The position numbers and the translations under genes were made by a program. Under the pieces are notes generated by a model. The model did not search any database, was not told the DNA's origin, and saw only the letters and a program-made list of their open reading frames with translations. Shown piece by piece: positions 1 to 7,312 of a stretch of DNA of 64,000 nucleotides (its first letter is position 1; every line of letters starts with the position of its first letter). The DNA is from Donghicola sp041224595 (GTDB taxonomy: Bacteria > Pseudomonadota > Alphaproteobacteria > Rhodobacterales > Rhodobacteraceae): positions 41,925 through 105,924 of the forward strand of contig NZ_JBGFGN010000108.1 of the NCBI RefSeq assembly GCF_041224595.1, written 5' to 3'.

Positions 1-520
1 CGTGCCAATGGTAGAGCGCCCCGTAGAATACGTGCTGACGCATGTCGCCCCATTTCGCGGGCGGAAGAGGAGCGTCCTGATCAATGCCGGCGAGCGCCTC
101 TCGCATTTCTTTGACGGTCATCTCCATCAAGCGGGAATGGCCATTGCTGCCGCCCCGCTCGTAGGTGATCCAATAAGGGCGCATGTAGCCCTCTTCGAAG
201 ACGTGAATGTTCAAGCCCTGCGCTTTGGCGATCTCGACCGCGCTGGCGTGGATTGACCTGACATCGCCGTAAAGAACGATATCCGTCACATTACGGTCCT
301 TAATCAGTGTCTCAAAAGTGTCGGCCCATTCGGCTTGGGGCTTGTCAAACGCAATGTAAGTTGCGCTGTCCCGCCAGAAGGCCGCGTCCCCAGCGTTGAA
401 CCCAACGCGCAGAACCCGCGCTCCGGCGTGGCACAACATCTCTGCCAGACGGGCAAAAAACGGCCCGTGAGGCCCCTGCAAGAACAGGAATGTGCGGTCG
501 GAGTTGGGTAACTGGGTCAT
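1..520 (-). CDS. Capsular polysaccharide biosynthesis/export protein, KpsS-like (3' part outside window)
   Basis: The gene starts with the ATG complementary to 518-520 and runs off the left edge, so about 173 N-terminal residues are visible. They begin MTQLPNSDRTFLFLQGPHGP and continue with FFARLAEMLCHAGARVLRVG, the usual opening of the KpsS/LipB group. FEEGYMRP follows further on and fits the conserved E-GY-P motif of these proteins. The family acts at the cytoplasmic face of the inner membrane in making the lipid-linked Kdo anchor of capsules. The assignment is from remembered family features, and the C-terminal half is not visible. It is divergent from ribE; the 132 bp between them hold both promoters. 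Confidence 0.75.
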   Translation of the reverse strand, partial: MTQLPNSDRTFLFLQGPHGPFFARLAEMLCHAGARVLRVGFNAGDAAFWRDSATYIAFDKPQAEWADTFETLIKDRNVTDIVLYGDVRSIHASAVEIAKAQGLNIHVFEEGYMRPYWITYERGGSNGHSRLMEMTVKEMREALAGIDQDAPLPPAKWGDMRQHVFYGALYHWH

Positions 521-652
521 GGGTACTTATAACGGACTATATTTCATCATTTCTATGGGAGTCCTTCGTCAAAAATAAGTGGAAACAGTGGCACATGCTT
601 GAGAAATCTAGGTCAAAGGTCTACCTCGGCTTGGAAACGATGGAGGATCCCT

Positions 653-1240
653 ATGTTCACAGGCATCATTACAGATATGGGCCGGCTCGCAGAGTTGCAC
701 CACGGCGATAGCCTGCGCGCACGAATCGAGACAGTGTATGACATGTCCACTGTGGATCTGGGGGCGTCGATTGCCTGTGACGGCTGCTGCCTGACCGTGG
801 TTGAGGTGGGGCCAAACTGGTTCGATGTCGAGATCAGCGCCGAGAGCATCTCCAAGACCAATATCGGGGATTGGCAGGTCGACAAGCGCGTGAATCTCGA
901 GCGGGCGCTCAAGGTCGGCGACGAGCTTGGAGGGCACATTGTTTCGGGCCACGTGGACGGTGTCGCCGAGGTCGTCAAAATTGAAGAGGATGGCGGCAGC
1001 ACGCGGGTGACACTACGTGCACCCGAAGCTCTGGCAAAGTACATCGCGCCCAAAGGGTCTGTCGCGCTAAACGGCACCTCCTTGACCGTTAACGAAGTCG
1101 AGGGCTGCGATTTCGGCATCAACTTTATTCCACACACCAAACAGGTCACCACTTGGGGCGGCGTGGCAGTCGGTCAGCGTATCAACCTAGAGATTGACAC
1201 CTTGGCTCGGTATGTCGCGCGTCTGCGTGAATGGGACTAA
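653..1240 (+). CDS. ribE: Riboflavin synthase, alpha subunit
   Basis: It converts two 6,7-dimethyl-8-ribityllumazines into riboflavin and a pyrimidinedione, the last step of riboflavin synthesis, in the cytosol. The 195-residue product opens with the diagnostic MFTGIITDMG and is built of two lumazine-binding repeats. The second begins around residue 93 with GGHIVSGHVDG, and TSLTVNEVEG lies near its centre. I chose the ATG at 653 because GGAGG (642-646) lies 6 nt upstream and the family begins MFTGI; an in-frame codon at 599 would add an unrelated extension. The lumazine synthase partner ribH lies about 3.2 kb downstream, after two unrelated genes. No FMN riboswitch is visible upstream. Confidence 0.95.
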   Translation: MFTGIITDMGRLAELHHGDSLRARIETVYDMSTVDLGASIACDGCCLTVVEVGPNWFDVEISAESISKTNIGDWQVDKRVNLERALKVGDELGGHIVSGHVDGVAEVVKIEEDGGSTRVTLRAPEALAKYIAPKGSVALNGTSLTVNEVEGCDFGINFIPHTKQVTTWGGVAVGQRINLEIDTLARYVARLREWD

Positions 1241-1315
1241 CAGCTGCACATATTCATATTTCTTTGTCCGTCGCAAAAAATGATCTAGCATTCCTCCCGA
1301 ACAGGGAGGAAACCT

Positions 1316-2290
1316 ATGACCAAATTCAAAGCCAGCCGTCGCGAGTTGCTCAAGCTATCTGCGATGGCACCCGCCTTTGCCTTGACCGCGACGGCGCCCA
1401 AGGCCCAAGTCGCAGCCCCTACATCAGATAACCCAGCGCATTTCAAATTTGCCATTGGCGCTGCGCAGGTCACCGTGATTTCAGACGGGTTTTTCGAAAC
1501 GCCTGTGAGCGGCCTTGGCGTCAATGCTGACCCTGCAGAGGTGCAGGCCTTTCTGGCTGCGCATTACCTCTCTACCGAGAGCAGTCTCGCCCACACCAAC
1601 CATCTGATCATCGACTTGGGCGAGGCGCGGGTGCTGGTGGATGTCGGGTCTGGCAGCCGCTTTATGCCTACAGCGGGCCGTCTGATGGCCAACCTCGAAG
1701 CTGCGGGAATCGACCCCAGCAGCATCACTCATGTGGTCATCACCCATGCGCACCCAGATCACATCTGGGGTGTCCGCGATGACTTCGACGAGGCGATCTT
1801 GCCCGACGCTCAATATTTCATCGGGGCTGACGAACATGCGTTCTGGCTGCAAGACGGGCTGGCGGCCTCCTCTCCGGCAGAGATGCAGCAGTTCGTGGTT
1901 GGTGCCGTGAACTCGTTGAACGTTGAGGGCGCAGATTGGGTGCTCCTGTCGGATGGTGACGAAATTTGTCCGGGGGTCCGCGCGATTGCCACCCCCGGTC
2001 ACACACCGGGCCATATCTCTGTTCATGTGGAAAGCGAGGGTCAACAGCTTGTCGCCCTTGGAGATTCCATGAATCACGCCTACACGAACTTTGCTCATCC
2101 AGATTGGTATAATGGCTTTGATATGGACGGCGCGCAGACTGTCGCGACGCGCCAAAGCCTGCTGGACCGGGCCGCCGAAGACCGCATTACGGTGTGTGGA
2201 TACCACTTCCCGTTCCCCGGCGTTGGCCATGTTATGCGCGAAGCGGGCAGCTATCGCTTCTTGCCTGCACTCTGGCACTTCAAAGGTTAG
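1316..2290 (+). CDS. MBL-fold metallo-hydrolase with Tat-type signal
   Basis: The 324-residue protein starts with a twin-arginine-like leader (SRRELLKLSAMAPAFALTATA, residues 7-27 approximately), which predicts folded export to the periplasm. The metallo-beta-lactamase zinc motif THAHPDH sits at residues 143-149, with later ligand candidates in TPGHTPGHISVH, LGDSMNH and GYHFPFPG. Secreted members of this family hydrolyse lactones or other esters, and some are quorum-quenching lactonases, but the substrate cannot be read here. GGAGG at 1306-1310 supports the ATG at 1316. It is co-oriented with ribE and ribBA but has no obvious link to riboflavin synthesis. Confidence 0.85.
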   Translation: MTKFKASRRELLKLSAMAPAFALTATAPKAQVAAPTSDNPAHFKFAIGAAQVTVISDGFFETPVSGLGVNADPAEVQAFLAAHYLSTESSLAHTNHLIIDLGEARVLVDVGSGSRFMPTAGRLMANLEAAGIDPSSITHVVITHAHPDHIWGVRDDFDEAILPDAQYFIGADEHAFWLQDGLAASSPAEMQQFVVGAVNSLNVEGADWVLLSDGDEICPGVRAIATPGHTPGHISVHVESEGQQLVALGDSMNHAYTNFAHPDWYNGFDMDGAQTVATRQSLLDRAAEDRITVCGYHFPFPGVGHVMREAGSYRFLPALWHFKG

Positions 2291-2375
2291 ACGCGATTAT
2301 CCTTTTTGCTCTCTACCGTATCTCTCGGGACGGCAACATCGTGGAGGTAACCACGGATAGAGGCTAAAGGATACC

Positions 2376-3182
2376 TTGCGTCATCCAGATTTCTTTCTGA
2401 TGGGGCCACCCAGTCGATCTGCCACAACGATGTGGCGCTGGTTGAGCGCCCATCCTGATCTGTTCTTGCCGGCTCGGCGGGAGCTGGGGTTTTATGCTGT
2501 CCCGGATCTAGAGACCTTTTTGGGCAGGCCCGAAGATCCGCGCCTTCTGGATGTGATCGAAGACCAGAACCGGTATGCCAAGGCTTTTGTCCCGTCGGGC
2601 GGGAGGCTGAGTGGAGACGGGTCTTCGGTCTATTCCCTCGTGCCCGGTGCAGCGCGTCGGATGTTCAAAGACGCACCGGATGCCAAGCTGGTTTTCATGC
2701 TCGAAGCACCCGTTCAAAGGGCCATGACGGCACATGCTTATAATCTGACGCTAGATGTTGAAACCGAGCCCCATTTCGAGAAGGCTCTGTTGCTCGAGTC
2801 TGAACGGAAAGAGCAGGGTGGCTCCCCATTTCTGCAGTATGCACGGGGTAGCCGCTATCGCGAGATAATCGAGCCTGTGGATGACCTTTTCGGGCGCGAC
2901 AACGTTTTGATCCTGATAGCAGAAGAGGCTGAGCGCGCACCTCATGCGGCTGTGGCGCAGCTCTGTGCATTTCTGGGGATCAGACCAGACGCGGGCTCTT
3001 TGCCATCCCTGCCACGTCGACGACAAAGCGTGGTGGCCGAGATGTTGGCGCGTGTGCGCAGCCGTCGCCGCCAGCCAGAGATTTGCGCCCAATTTCGCAG
3101 TGAGATGCAGTCCGAAGTCCATTGGGTCGAACAGAGGGTCGGTTCCGCTCTGGACGCATGGATGTTTAAGGATCAAGAGTAG
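2376..3182 (+). CDS. Sulfotransferase family protein
   Basis: The 268-residue protein begins MRHPDFFLMGPPSRSATTMW and continues RWLSAHPDLFLPARRELGFY. This is the PAPS 5'-phosphosulfate-binding region of bacterial sulfotransferases (usually GxxKSGTT...L..HP..F.p..KE..FF). A second region near residue 112 (QRAMTAHAYNL) resembles the 3'-phosphate-binding motif R..S.Y. The usual Lys of the first motif is replaced by Arg, which is acceptable but worth noting. The start is TTG at 2376 with AAAGG 5 nt upstream. A role in sulfating a surface glycan would fit the nearby capsule gene, but that is inference. Confidence 0.75.
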   Translation: MRHPDFFLMGPPSRSATTMWRWLSAHPDLFLPARRELGFYAVPDLETFLGRPEDPRLLDVIEDQNRYAKAFVPSGGRLSGDGSSVYSLVPGAARRMFKDAPDAKLVFMLEAPVQRAMTAHAYNLTLDVETEPHFEKALLLESERKEQGGSPFLQYARGSRYREIIEPVDDLFGRDNVLILIAEEAERAPHAAVAQLCAFLGIRPDAGSLPSLPRRRQSVVAEMLARVRSRRRQPEICAQFRSEMQSEVHWVEQRVGSALDAWMFKDQE

Positions 3183-3294
3183 AGCCGGAAACGTGCTTTG
3201 CCGCACAGGGACCGAGCGCCGCACCCCCACACCTTCGGGTGGTTCGAGGGGGCCTGCTGCGGTACCTAGCGGTACACGATGAAGGAGAGACGGT

Positions 3295-4425
3295 ATGTCC
3301 GAAAACAGTCGTTTTGAAACACCCGGCCCCGTCGAAGAAAACCTGCGCGATGCAATTTCTCCGATCGAGGATGTGATCGAGGATGCCCGCAACGGTCGCA
3401 TGTACATCCTGGTGGACCACGAGGACCGCGAGAATGAAGGCGACGTTTGCGTCCCCGCGCAGATGTGCACGCCCGAGGTCATCAACTTTATGGCCACCCA
3501 CGCGCGCGGCCTGATCTGCCTGACCCTGAACAGCGAACGCATTGATGCGTTGGGTCTGCCGTTGATGGCGACCACAAATTCTTCGCGCCACGAAACCGCG
3601 TTCACAGTCTCGATCGAAGCGCGCGAAGGCGTGAGTACCGGCATTTCCGCCCATGACCGCGCCCGTACTGTGGCGGTCGCGATTGATTCCAGCAAAACGG
3701 CTGCCGATATCGCCACCCCCGGCCACATCTTCCCCCTGCGCGCGCGCGACGGCGGCGTTCTGGTCCGCGCTGGCCACACCGAGGCTGCGACCGATGTGGC
3801 CCGTCTGGCTGGCCTGAACCCATCTGGTGTGATCTGCGAGATCATGAATGACGACGGCTCCATGGCGCGTCTGCCTGATCTGGTGGCCTTTGCCCAACGG
3901 CATGGGCTCAAGATTGGCACGATCAGCGACCTGATCGCCTATCGCCGCCGCTACGACAATTTGGTCAAGGTCGAGAGCGAGAGCAACATCACCTCTGAAT
4001 TCGGTGGTGAGTGGACCATGCGGGTCTACACGGACACGACCCAAGGCGCACAGCACATTGCTCTGATCAAAGGGGACATCACTGGCGATGCGCCGGTCCT
4101 GACCCGTATGCACACCCTCGACCCGATGCTTGATATGTTGGGGACGGGCCCCAAAGGCCGCGCCTTTGAATTCAGCTCGGCAATGAAGATGGTTGCCGAA
4201 GAGGGCAGGGGTGTCATCGTCTTGCTCCGCGACTTGACCATGCAGCTTGGCGGCGGGGCCAGCCCCCAAACCCTGCGCCAGTATGGCCTTGGGGCGCAAA
4301 TCTTGACACACTTGGGCCTGAAACAGCTGACCCTTCTCACCAATTCGCCCACCCCAAAGGTGATCGGCCTTGATGCTTACGGTATCGAAATCACCGGCAC
4401 CCGCAAAATTCCGGAGGCAAACTGA
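3295..4425 (+). CDS. ribB: 3,4-dihydroxy-2-butanone 4-phosphate synthase with degenerate GTP cyclohydrolase II-like domain
   Basis: The N-terminal domain (about residues 18-210) makes the four-carbon precursor of lumazine from ribulose 5-phosphate. It carries the metal and substrate loop DHEDRENEGD (residues 41-50), THARGLICL and the later GHTEAATDVARLAGL. The C-terminal ~150 residues align by pattern with GTP cyclohydrolase II (EEGRGVIVLLRD, YGLGAQIL, LLTNSP). The zinc and catalytic SECLTGD...RCDCG segment is replaced by HTLDPMLDMLGTGPKGRAF, and this half contains no cysteine, so it cannot be an active cyclohydrolase. The protein is RibBA-shaped but only RibB is expected to work. GGAG lies 8 nt before the ATG, and the stop overlaps the ribH start (TGATG). 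Confidence 0.93.
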   Translation: MSENSRFETPGPVEENLRDAISPIEDVIEDARNGRMYILVDHEDRENEGDVCVPAQMCTPEVINFMATHARGLICLTLNSERIDALGLPLMATTNSSRHETAFTVSIEAREGVSTGISAHDRARTVAVAIDSSKTAADIATPGHIFPLRARDGGVLVRAGHTEAATDVARLAGLNPSGVICEIMNDDGSMARLPDLVAFAQRHGLKIGTISDLIAYRRRYDNLVKVESESNITSEFGGEWTMRVYTDTTQGAQHIALIKGDITGDAPVLTRMHTLDPMLDMLGTGPKGRAFEFSSAMKMVAEEGRGVIVLLRDLTMQLGGGASPQTLRQYGLGAQILTHLGLKQLTLLTNSPTPKVIGLDAYGIEITGTRKIPEAN

Positions 4426-4952
4426 TGGCCGCCAATGAACAGCACTACACTCTAGAGCGCCCGACTTTCGACAAGCCCGTGAAAATCCTGATCGTCGTTG
4501 CACCCTATTACAAGGATATCGCGGACAACCTGCTTGCTGGTGCCCGCGCCGAAATTGAAGCCGCTGGGGGCACCCACGAGACGGTCGAGGTCCCGGGCGC
4601 GCTGGAAATCCCCACCGCGATTGGCATGGCCGGACGTCTGGCCAACTACGATGGCTACGTGGCCTTGGGGTGCGTGATCCGTGGCGAGACGACCCACTAC
4701 GACACCGTCTGCAACGACAGCTCGCGCGGGATCACCCTGCTGGGTTTATCGGGGCACTGCATCGGAAACGGCATCCTGACCGTGGAAAACCGTGAACAGG
4801 CCGAAGTCCGCGCGGAACCGGACGGGCAGAATAAAGGTGGCGGAGCGGCGACTGCGGCCTTGCATTTGATCGCATTGGCGCGTAACTGGGGCGGCTCAAA
4901 GCGTGGCGTTGGCTTCATGCCCACCGAGGATGACAGTTACCGCATCGCTTAA
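4425..4952 (+). CDS. ribH: 6,7-dimethyl-8-ribityllumazine synthase
   Basis: It condenses the RibB product with 5-amino-6-ribitylaminouracil to give lumazine, the substrate of RibE, and normally forms 60-mers or pentamers in the cytosol. The 175-residue product contains VEVPGALEIPTAI, YVALGCVIRGETTHYD and GNGILTVENREQAEVRA, all characteristic lumazine synthase segments. The His in GETTHYD is the expected catalytic acid. The start overlaps the ribBA stop by one base, with GGAGG at 4413-4417. It is followed 21 bp later by nusB, the common ribH-nusB order in proteobacteria. Confidence 0.95.
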   Translation: MAANEQHYTLERPTFDKPVKILIVVAPYYKDIADNLLAGARAEIEAAGGTHETVEVPGALEIPTAIGMAGRLANYDGYVALGCVIRGETTHYDTVCNDSSRGITLLGLSGHCIGNGILTVENREQAEVRAEPDGQNKGGGAATAALHLIALARNWGGSKRGVGFMPTEDDSYRIA

Positions 4953-4973
4953 CCCCATCTTCAGGCTGACCCG

Positions 4974-5456
4974 ATGACCACAGATTCCGCACCCCTGTCT
5001 GGCAACCAGAAGCGCAAGATGCGCTCGGCATCCCGTCTGTACGCGGTGCAGGCGCTCTACCAGATGGAATTGACCGGCCTGTCTTTTGACCGCGTCAAAG
5101 CAGAGTTCCTGGACCTGCGCTTTGGCGCAGAGATCGACGGCGAAGAGCTCATCGACGGTGATATTGACTTGTTCTCGACCATCCTCGAAGCGGCTGTGAA
5201 CTGGCAGGCGCGGATTGACCAATGCACCGACCGCGCGCTGGTTGCGAAATGGCCCCTGGGCCGGATCGACACCACTCTGCGCGCGCTCTTCCGTGCCGCT
5301 GGTGGCGAGTTCCAAGCCAAAGAGACGCCGCCCAAGGTGGTGATCACCGAATATGTTGACGTGGCCCGCGCCTTCTTCCCCGAGGGCAAGGAAGCCGGTT
5401 TCGTCAACGCGGTGCTCGACCACATCGCCCGCGAGATGCGCCCCGAATCCTTCTGA
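4974..5456 (+). CDS. nusB: Transcription antitermination protein NusB
   Basis: It binds boxA RNA with NusE (S10) and promotes antitermination on rRNA operons. The 160-residue product has the typical NusB layout: an N-terminal basic tail (QKRKMRSASRLYAVQALYQM), a central helical domain, and the C-terminal block PPKVVITEYVDVARAFFPEGKEAGFVNAVLDHI, of which EYV-A--F----FVN-VLD is the family signature. It sits directly after ribH in the same orientation and probably shares its transcript. Confidence 0.95.
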   Translation: MTTDSAPLSGNQKRKMRSASRLYAVQALYQMELTGLSFDRVKAEFLDLRFGAEIDGEELIDGDIDLFSTILEAAVNWQARIDQCTDRALVAKWPLGRIDTTLRALFRAAGGEFQAKETPPKVVITEYVDVARAFFPEGKEAGFVNAVLDHIAREMRPESF

Positions 5457-5625
5457 TCGGCTGAGACAAAGAGACTGACACAACCCGGCGCGATCCTCGC
5501 AGCCGGGATTTCCGTTCCGTCAGGATGTGTCACAACGGCGCGATTTCGCCCATTATCCGCTTGATCAGGTAGACACTCCCTCCGTGCGGCACTACCTTTC
5601 TTGTGCAAAGCACAGGAGATGCAAA

Positions 5626-5946
5626 ATGCCCAAGCTCGTACGTCTCTACATTAGCCAAGTGATCATGGGCTTCGGCCTGTCTGCCGCCTTTGTTGCTGCG
5701 CTCCTGACATTGAATGTCGCAAACCTCTGGCATCTTGTTACACACTCGACTGGCGGTCTTCTGGCTGTGATCATGCTTTGGGTTTTCAACGGCATTGTTT
5801 TCGCGGGTGTGCAGTTCGGCATCTCTATCATGCGCTTGGCTGACGATGATGACACGCCTCGTGGCCCCCGCCAGCAAGCTCTTGTTCGGGAATTCGCGCC
5901 AATCCCAGTGCGTGCGGATGAGCAGCGCAAGCGCCGCCACATCTAA
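5626..5946 (+). CDS. Small two-helix membrane protein of unknown function
   Basis: The 106-residue product (MPKLVRLYISQVIMGFGLSA...) has two hydrophobic helices, at about residues 11-33 and 45-68. A charged cytoplasmic tail follows, with an acidic DDDD run and a basic end (RKRRHI). I chose the ATG at 5626 because AGGAG lies 7 nt upstream (5614-5618); an in-frame codon at 5527 would add 33 residues of non-membrane sequence without an RBS. I recognise no domain. It follows nusB after 169 bp and may have its own promoter. Confidence 0.7.
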   Translation: MPKLVRLYISQVIMGFGLSAAFVAALLTLNVANLWHLVTHSTGGLLAVIMLWVFNGIVFAGVQFGISIMRLADDDDTPRGPRQQALVREFAPIPVRADEQRKRRHI

Positions 5947-5970
5947 GAACACCCACTCAGCGCTTTCACC

Positions 5971-5994
5971 TTTGCAGAAATACTCTGGGGGAGG
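5971..5994 (+). repeat. Dispersed 3'-intergenic repeat, copy 1
   Basis: TTTGCAGAAATACTCTGGGG matches the core TTTTTGCCRRAAATACTC seen at three other gene ends in this window (36181-36204, 58634-58657, 63879-63906). It lies 25 bp after a stop codon. Function unknown. Confidence 0.6.
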
Positions 5995-6121
5995 CGCGCT
6001 TTGCGCGACGTGGGCAACGCCCCCTTTTTTCATGTCTTTCGACGTGAAATTCTCAAATATTTTTAGGGAGTTCAGTGTGGCGGGCCCGCGCGCGACCGTC
6101 TAGGTTTTTGCATTCCCGAGG

Positions 6122-6137
6122 ACCTGTATATACAGGT
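6122..6137. promoter_or_regulatory. Perfect 16-bp palindrome, possible operator
   Basis: ACCTGTATATACAGGT is identical to its reverse complement. It lies about 190 bp upstream of mmcB and is separate from the LexA box. The ends resemble a lux box, but the N6 centre is 4 bp too short for that. Protein partner unknown. Confidence 0.35.
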
Positions 6138-6297
6138 GGGCGCCAGGTAATCAGGCCAGGGCCAGAACAGAGCCAGCTCCCTCGGATTTGCTTAAGGCCA
6201 CCGGAATGAAACCGACATACGAGAGGGGCAGCGCCCGCCACGCAGCACAGGTAATGTGACAAACCCCATTCGACAAGGGGGCATGTGACTTGATTTT

Positions 6298-6312
6298 GTT
6301 CTCTTTATGTTC
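6298..6312 (+). promoter_or_regulatory. LexA (SOS) box upstream of mmcB
   Basis: GTTC-TCTTTAT-GTTC is an exact match to the alphaproteobacterial SOS operator GTTC-N7-GTTC. It ends 12 bp before the chosen mmcB start and overlaps the earlier in-frame ATG at 6307, which argues that 6307 is not the real start. Confidence 0.8.
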
Positions 6313-6324
6313 ATATTGGATGAT

Positions 6325-6777
6325 ATGCAGATCATCCCTAGCCAAACTCCCATTGATCCCAAGCCAGGTCAGCTCTTGGCGCGCGGTGTTGCACGCCACT
6401 TGGCGCAACTTGGCTTTGCCTGCCTCGACGAATTCGTGCCCGCGCGTGGGTTGCGCATGGACGTCATGGGGATGGGAAAGAAGGGGGAGCTTTGGTGTGT
6501 GGAGTGCAAATCCTGCCGCGCAGATTTCCAAAGTGATTCCAAATGGCAGAATTATTTGCCCTACTGCGAGCGATTTTTCTGGGCTGTGGACGCTGATTTT
6601 CCGACGGACCTCCTGCCCGAAGGGACAGGTTTGATGATCGCAGACGCGTATGACGCAGAGATTATTCGCATGCCGGATGCAATGCCGCTCGCTGCGGCCC
6701 GCCGCAAGGTCCTGACGCGTGACTTTGCCCGCACGGCGGCACTGCGTCTTCAGACCCTGCGCGATCCACGGCTGTAA
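6325..6777 (+). CDS. mmcB: MmcB-family DNA repair protein
   Basis: The 150-residue product (MQIIPSQTPIDPKPGQLLAR) contains the family blocks MDVMGMGKKGELWCVECKSCRADF and SDSKWQNYLPYCERFFWAVD. These look like a restriction-endonuclease-type fold: D in MDVMG, and E and K in VECKS would be the catalytic set. MmcB was described in Caulobacter as an SOS-induced protein needed for mitomycin C resistance. A perfect LexA box lies immediately upstream, which supports the same regulation here. I preferred the ATG at 6325 over 6307 because the latter falls inside the box; no strong RBS precedes either. Confidence 0.88.
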   Translation: MQIIPSQTPIDPKPGQLLARGVARHLAQLGFACLDEFVPARGLRMDVMGMGKKGELWCVECKSCRADFQSDSKWQNYLPYCERFFWAVDADFPTDLLPEGTGLMIADAYDAEIIRMPDAMPLAAARRKVLTRDFARTAALRLQTLRDPRL

Positions 6778-6978
6778 TCAGCGACGGCCTTTGCTGCCCA
6801 GATCCCTGGCGGTCTGGATGGCAGACTTGATTTCCTCGAGGATCTCTTCGGCCTCATCCGGCGTGAAGTCCATCGGGATTTCCAGATCACCCGCTTCGAT
6901 ATACAGGCGGATCATGCCTTTGTCTGTCGGTCCGATCTGCAAGCTGGCTTCGATGTCGCGTTCTGTGTTGATACCCAT
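6778..6978 (-). CDS. Conserved small acidic protein (DUF6324-like)
   Basis: The 66-residue product begins MGINTERDIEASLQIGPTDK and contains GDLEIPMDFTPDEAEEILEE, giving a predicted short beta sheet followed by an acidic helix and a basic end. I recall the same small protein in many Roseobacter genomes (DUF6324, from memory). It has no signal peptide or membrane helix. It converges on mmcB with no gap: the stops lie at 6777 and 6778. AGGAAAAC upstream of the start on its strand gives a plausible RBS. Function unknown. Confidence 0.75.
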   Translation of the reverse strand: MGINTERDIEASLQIGPTDKGMIRLYIEAGDLEIPMDFTPDEAEEILEEIKSAIQTARDLGSKGRR

Positions 6979-7104
6979 GAAAGGCTCCGTTTTCCTGTTG
7001 AATATCGCGGGTAAACCCTGTTCGGGCTCTTGGCAATATCATGTGAATTTTTTGTTATACTGCTTCTTGCAATCCGAGTTCGCTAGGGGTAAATGACCCC
7101 CAGT

Positions 7105-7181
7105 GCCGCCTTAGCTCAGTAGGTTAGAGCGCCTGATTGTGGATCAGGAGGTCCCCCGTTCGAGCCGGGGAGGTGGTACCA
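7105..7181 (+). tRNA. tRNA-His (GTG)
   Basis: A 77-nt cloverleaf with an encoded CCA end. The anticodon loop TTGTGGA gives anticodon GUG, and the T arm is CCCCG-TTCGAGC-CGGGG. The acceptor GCCGCCT pairs with AGGTGGT through two G-U pairs. The discriminator is A73 and the base before position 1 is T, so the usual encoded G-1:C73 pair of tRNA-His is missing, as known for many alphaproteobacteria. Confidence 0.95.
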
Positions 7182-7204
7182 TCCTCACCTCTGCCGATGT
7201 TCGA

Positions 7205-7229
7205 AAGCGCCCTGTGTGGCGCTTTTTTC
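7205..7229 (+). terminator. Rho-independent terminator of tRNA-His
   Basis: AAAGCGCC / GGCGCTTT form an 8-bp stem around the loop CTGTGT, and the 3' arm runs directly into a run of T. Confidence 0.85.
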
Positions 7230-7255
7230 GTGTCTTTGTTTCCGAGCGCTGCAAA

Positions 7256-7288
7256 GGAAAAGCGCGGCACCCTGAGAGCACCGCGCTT
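7256..7288 (-). terminator. Terminator downstream of amt
   Basis: AAGCGCGG (7260-7267) pairs with CCGCGCTT (7281-7288). On the minus strand the hairpin is followed by TTTTCCTTT. It faces the tRNA-His terminator 27 bp away. Confidence 0.7.
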
Positions 7289-7312
7289 GAAATCTGTGTC
7301 CCTAAACTGAGC

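Larger units (their letters stand above)
5947..6324. other. Intergenic region with repeat, palindrome and LexA box
   Basis: No credible gene is present. It holds a copy of the dispersed 3' repeat (5971-5994), a GC-rich stretch ending in a T run (about 6018-6030), a perfect 16-bp palindrome (6122-6137) and the LexA box of mmcB (6298-6312). Confidence 0.6.

Noticed and set aside
3183..3294. FMN riboswitch upstream of ribBA
   Set aside because: The leader has a CACC-TTCG-GGTG hairpin inside CCCCC/GGGGG, but the conserved RFN segments are absent.
6122..6137. LuxR-type lux box or E. coli-type LexA box
   Set aside because: The spacing between CTG and CAG is 6, not 10, and alphaproteobacterial LexA uses GTTC-N7-GTTC.
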